Origin: an uncultured Spongiibacteraceae bacterium
GTDB taxonomy: Bacteria > Pseudomonadota > Gammaproteobacteria > Pseudomonadales > CAMLJR01
Length of the DNA stretch: 9,479 bases
Assembly (NCBI GenBank): GCA_946480345.1
Contig: CAMLJR010000122.1
Coordinates: 1-9,479, forward strand
Reading direction: 5' to 3'
The notes beneath the pieces are model-generated. The model made no database searches and was not told where the DNA came from. It saw only the letters and a program-made list of their open reading frames with translations. Shown piece by piece: positions 7,596 to 9,479 of this stretch (its first letter is position 1; every line of letters begins with the position of its first letter). Both the position numbers and the translations under genes were made by a program.

Positions 7596-8339
7596 TTGCA
7601 CCGCGGCAATCGAACCTACATTCGGCCGCAGTGCATAACCACCGCCGCGCACAGTGATCAGGCTGACTTCATTTGTAACCATCGCCAATTTTTTTCGCAA
7701 TCTGCCGATCAGTACATCGATGGTTCGATCGCCTACCGACCACGCTCGACGTAACGAGCTGCGGCTCAGGCGTTCTCTGCATACCGCTGCGGGTGCGCCG
7801 CCGATTAATTCCTGCATCAGCGAAGCTTCGGTATCCGAAAGCTGTTGAAACGATAATTCGCCATCGATCATCCCCGTCATCACATCAATCGATAAACCAG
7901 CAAATGCCAGCCGATAATGCAATTCGGGATGCGTTGTCGGTCGTGGCGTCGGTGTAGCGTGATGGCGCCGAATTACCGCGTGGACGCGCGCTATTAATTC
8001 CTCAAAATCACATGGTTTGATGATGTAGTCATCGGCGCCTGCGTCGAGACAATGACTTGCAGTCTTGCTGCATTCAACGCAGCTCAACATGATGATTGGC
8101 ACAGCACTTACCGCACGAATCTTGCGGCAAATACCACAACCGTCATCGTCGTCGGAAAAAGCACTGAGTAAAATAAGATCGGGAGTTTCTTGTGGTAATG
8201 CCGTGATAAGCGCTGAGTAGTCATGGATGCATTTCAGCTCGATATCGAACGATTTGAGATGCTGTCGCGCGCTGCGGCAGAAAATCATATCGTCATCGAC
8301 GAGAATTAGATTGACCTTTTTTATTATTGATGAAGCCAT
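7569..8339 (-). CDS. OmpR-family DNA-binding response regulator with atypical cysteine-rich receiver lacking the phospho-acceptor Asp
   Basis: The 256-aa protein has a receiver domain (about residues 8-124), a linker, and a winged-helix effector domain (about 140-237). The effector is well conserved (GDRTIDVLIGRLRKKL and TVRGGGYAL), so DNA binding is expected. The receiver keeps the acidic cluster VDDD (15-17), the switch Ser86 (MLS) and Lys108-Pro109. At the phosphorylation position the sequence is PDLILLSAF, with Ser59 in place of Asp. It also has eight cysteines: 21, 37, 68, 71, 87, 90, 97 and 110. CGIC (68-71) and CVEC (87-90) lie in the loops after strands 3 and 4, and Cys110 follows KP, so most flank the usual active site. 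By inference the switch may be redox or metal binding instead of phosphorylation. No histidine kinase gene adjoins it. It is divergent from the phasin gene. Confidence 0.92.
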   Translation of the reverse strand: MASSIIKKVNLILVDDDMIFCRSARQHLKSFDIELKCIHDYSALITALPQETPDLILLSAFSDDDDGCGICRKIRAVSAVPIIMLSCVECSKTASHCLDAGADDYIIKPCDFEELIARVHAVIRRHHATPTPRPTTHPELHYRLAFAGLSIDVMTGMIDGELSFQQLSDTEASLMQELIGGAPAAVCRERLSRSSLRRAWSVGDRTIDVLIGRLRKKLAMVTNEVSLITVRGGGYALRPNVGSIAAVQSASARHPA

Positions 8340-8381
8340 TTTTCCATCCGCTAGTCAGAATTAATCATCTGATAACGTGTC

Positions 8382-8393
8382 GCTGAATTCAGC
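8382..8393. repeat. Perfect 12-bp palindrome GCTGAATTCAGC
   Basis: This self-complementary site starts 42 bases upstream of the response regulator ATG (between positions 8339 and 8382). The location would suit an operator in the regulator's own promoter. It does not match the TTTAC/GTTAC direct-repeat boxes. Confidence 0.4.
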
Positions 8394-8470
8394 AACGGCT
8401 CTTTATCGTGAGTTCGAGTATCAGCTCAAAAAAATCGATTAGCAAGTTTGTAAATAATAAATTCCTGTGC

Positions 8471-8482
8471 GCGCTATAGCGC
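8471..8482. repeat. Perfect 12-bp palindrome GCGCTATAGCGC
   Basis: This is a self-complementary site in the middle of the regulator-phasin intergenic region. It can extend imperfectly to CTGTGC...GCAG. It may be a binding site for a dimeric protein or chance in a CG-biased context. Confidence 0.35.
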
Positions 8483-8536
8483 AGTTGTTAGAGAGCGGCC
8501 CGAACGCTATTTTTCGCTAGCAGGAAGAATTTTTCA

Positions 8537-8583
8537 TTGGGTACATTTGTTACCCAAAGCCTCCATTGTTTACATTTCGTTAC
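8537..8583 (+). promoter_or_regulatory. Phasin-gene upstream regulatory boxes (inverted repeat plus direct-repeat box)
   Basis: Two related elements lie side by side. First, TTGGGTA-N7-TACCCAA (8537-8557) is a perfect inverted repeat whose core TACATTTGTTAC resembles the box below minus one T. Second, TTTACATTTCGTTAC (8569-8583) matches the phaC-operon box at 14 of 15 positions, with half-sites 10 bp apart. GTTAC at 8549, TTTAC at 8569 and GTTAC at 8579 are in 10-bp helical phase. The second box ends 72 bases before the phasin ATG. An inverted GTAAC follows at 8600-8604. The layout fits cooperative binding of an OmpR-type activator. Confidence 0.5.
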
Positions 8584-8655
8584 ACTATGCCGGGGATGGG
8601 TAACATAGAATGGGTGTGTTGCGTGATCAAACACATTTATTGAGGTGAAAGGATT

Positions 8656-9021
8656 ATGGATTTTGCGGCATCGGTTAAACAGAAAGCAGCGGCAACCTAT
8701 CAACTGGGCGAATCGCTGAACAAAGTAGTGGTCGACTCGATCGAGCAACTCGCTCAAGCCGGTGTGGATAGCTGCGGTTATTACAGCGAGCTGGGTGTTC
8801 AGCAACTGCGAGCACTATCCAGCGTGAGAGATGCGAATTCGTTGCGCGATTATTTCGGCTCAGCGATCTCCGCTTTTGGCGAAGTGACCAAGCGCGCGAT
8901 CGGCGATGCGGAAATTCTGGCGAAAGCCGGCGCTCAAGTTAAAAACCACGTGACCGAAGCAGTAAGCACCAAACAAGCAGTTGAGCCGAAGCCTGCCGAG
9001 CGTAAAGCGCCGAAGGCGTAA
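8656..9021 (+). CDS. Phasin family protein (PHA granule-associated)
   Basis: The 121-aa protein is predicted to be almost entirely helical and amphipathic with no signal peptide. It fits the phasin_2 type: phasins coat PHA granules in the cytoplasm, limit coalescence and influence synthase activity. Visible features are the repeated Ala/Gln/Glu-rich helices (ESLNKVVVDSIEQLAQAG and SAISAFGEVTKRAIGDAEIL) and a Lys/Pro/Ala-rich tail (EPKPAERKAPKA) like that of phaP products. The start has a purine-rich leader (GAGGTGAAAGGA) just before the ATG; AAGGA alone would sit very close. The gene is monocistronic, with a terminator after it, and shares an upstream box with the phaC operon. Phasin assignment rests on composition, size and phaC proximity more than on any catalytic motif. 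Confidence 0.88.
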   Translation: MDFAASVKQKAAATYQLGESLNKVVVDSIEQLAQAGVDSCGYYSELGVQQLRALSSVRDANSLRDYFGSAISAFGEVTKRAIGDAEILAKAGAQVKNHVTEAVSTKQAVEPKPAERKAPKA

Positions 9022-9068
9022 CAAAGGCTCGAACGGACTACGTTTGATTTCTAGATATGTGATTTTTT

Positions 9069-9091
9069 AACGCGCTTCGGCGCGTTTTTTT
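9069..9091 (+). terminator. Intrinsic terminator after the phasin gene
   Basis: AACGCGC and GCGCGTT pair perfectly around a TTCG tetraloop and run into seven T residues. A run of six T also precedes the stem, which on the other strand gives an A-to-U arrangement, so it may work in both directions. Confidence 0.93.
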
Positions 9092-9114
9092 ATCCCTGAA
9101 TATTTGCCCGATAC

Positions 9115-9143
9115 TTGCTGCATGACGGTGATAACAATAATAT
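9115..9143 (+). promoter_or_regulatory. Sigma-70-type promoter of the SCP2-domain gene
   Basis: TTGCTG (9115-9120) and TAATAT (9138-9143) are separated by 17 bp, close to consensus. Transcription would start near 9150, giving a leader of about 35 bases with GAGGAG before the ATG. It follows the phasin terminator, so the SCP2 gene is an independent unit. Confidence 0.65.
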
Positions 9144-9184
9144 ACATATGCCATATATTTTGATTTATCACCGAGGAGATTCGT

Positions 9185-9479
9185 ATGTCGTCATTGCAGG
9201 AAGTCACCGAAGCAATCGCTCAGAAGGTGGCGTCGGCCAAGCCCTTCGGTAAGAAGATCAAATTTTCGCTCGATGGGCAGATCATTTATCTCGATGGCAC
9301 GACGACACCGCCGAGTGTTTCCAATGAAGATGCCGATTCTGATGTGACGATCAGCGTATCGATGGAAGATTTCCTTAAGTTGATGAATAAGCAATTGAAT
9401 CCGCAAATGGCCTTTATGTCCGGCAAGATTAAATTGCAGGGCGATATGATGGCGGCAATGGCGCTAAGCAGTATTTTCT
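9185..9479 (+). CDS. SCP2 sterol/lipid-binding domain protein (3' end outside window)
   Basis: The first 98 codons of a small SCP2-fold protein are visible and the frame is open to the window end. The fold has a hydrophobic tunnel that binds acyl chains, sterols or acyl-CoA. Supporting segments are KKIKFSLDGQIIYLDG, the acidic strand DSDVTISVSMEDFLKLMNKQLN, and the hallmark FMSGKIKLQGDMMAAMAL near the end, so little (probably only a few residues) is missing. The start is set by GAGGAG at 9174-9179, five bases before the ATG. It has its own promoter. Its position beside phasin and phaC fits lipid or acyl-CoA handling, but bacterial SCP2 proteins are generally uncharacterised and no specific ligand can be named. 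Confidence 0.9.
   Translation, partial: MSSLQEVTEAIAQKVASAKPFGKKIKFSLDGQIIYLDGTTTPPSVSNEDADSDVTISVSMEDFLKLMNKQLNPQMAFMSGKIKLQGDMMAAMALSSIF

Larger units (their letters stand above)
8340..8655. other. Divergent regulatory region between response regulator and phasin gene
   Basis: These 316 bases contain no supported gene. They are AT-richer than the flanking genes and hold two perfect 12-bp palindromes, an inverted repeat, and the box shared with the phaC operon region (listed separately). The regulator start is preceded by GGATGG, close to its ATG. For the phasin gene, TAGAAT at 8606-8611 is a possible -10 without a recognisable -35, which again suggests activator dependence. Confidence 0.7.

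Noticed and set aside
8488..8805. 105-aa open frame on the minus strand across the phasin promoter and 5' end
   Set aside because: It runs through the regulatory boxes and antisense to the phasin. The phasin frame has the family composition and start signals, so this is a shadow.
1..9479. CRISPR arrays, insertion sequences, tRNA or rRNA genes, phage genes
   Set aside because: I saw no regularly spaced repeats, terminal inverted repeats with transposase, cloverleaf-like segments or phage proteins in the window.

Overview
The window reads as accessory chromosome of a polyhydroxyalkanoate (PHA)-storing gammaproteobacterium. The evidence is a class I-type PHA synthase, a phasin, a DUF6489-type small protein, an SCP2-domain protein, an orphan chemoreceptor and a GMC oxidoreductase/sugar isomerase pair. 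A Cellvibrionales-like lineage would fit, but the sequence alone does not establish the genus.

Left part (1-1880, + strand): the 3' end of a GMC-family flavin dehydrogenase is followed 19 bp later by a Tat-exported xylose-isomerase-like TIM-barrel protein, and a clear intrinsic terminator closes the unit. Such pairs are known from periplasmic oxidation and processing of sugars and glycosides. Next come a stand-alone methyl-accepting chemotaxis protein (1953-3923) and an epoxide-hydrolase-like alpha/beta hydrolase (3998-4975). A perfect 9-bp inverted repeat lies between these two.

Central and right part (5002-9479): this is a PHA region. phaC lies on the minus strand behind a small DUF6489-type gene, in a probable two-gene operon. 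Beyond a 179-bp divergent intergenic region lies a short + strand ORF (86 aa, with a CxxC motif and a strong ribosome binding site). It overlaps tail-to-tail with a minus-strand OmpR-family regulator. A 316-bp divergent region separates the regulator from a phasin gene, which ends in a terminator. An SCP2 (sterol/lipid carrier) gene with its own promoter runs off the window end.

The most interesting point is the regulator and its surroundings. Its receiver domain has Ser where the phospho-acceptor Asp should be. It carries two CxxC motifs and further cysteines in the loops that normally surround the phosphorylation site, so it may sense redox state or a metal rather than accept phosphate. A near-identical 15-bp element, TTTACATTTYGTTAC (two half-sites 10 bp apart, the layout OmpR-family regulators bind), lies upstream of both the DUF6489-phaC operon and the phasin gene. 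These two promoters flank the regulator. I infer a local PHA regulon controlled by an atypical, cysteine-rich response regulator. The regulator-target link is not proven by the sequence.
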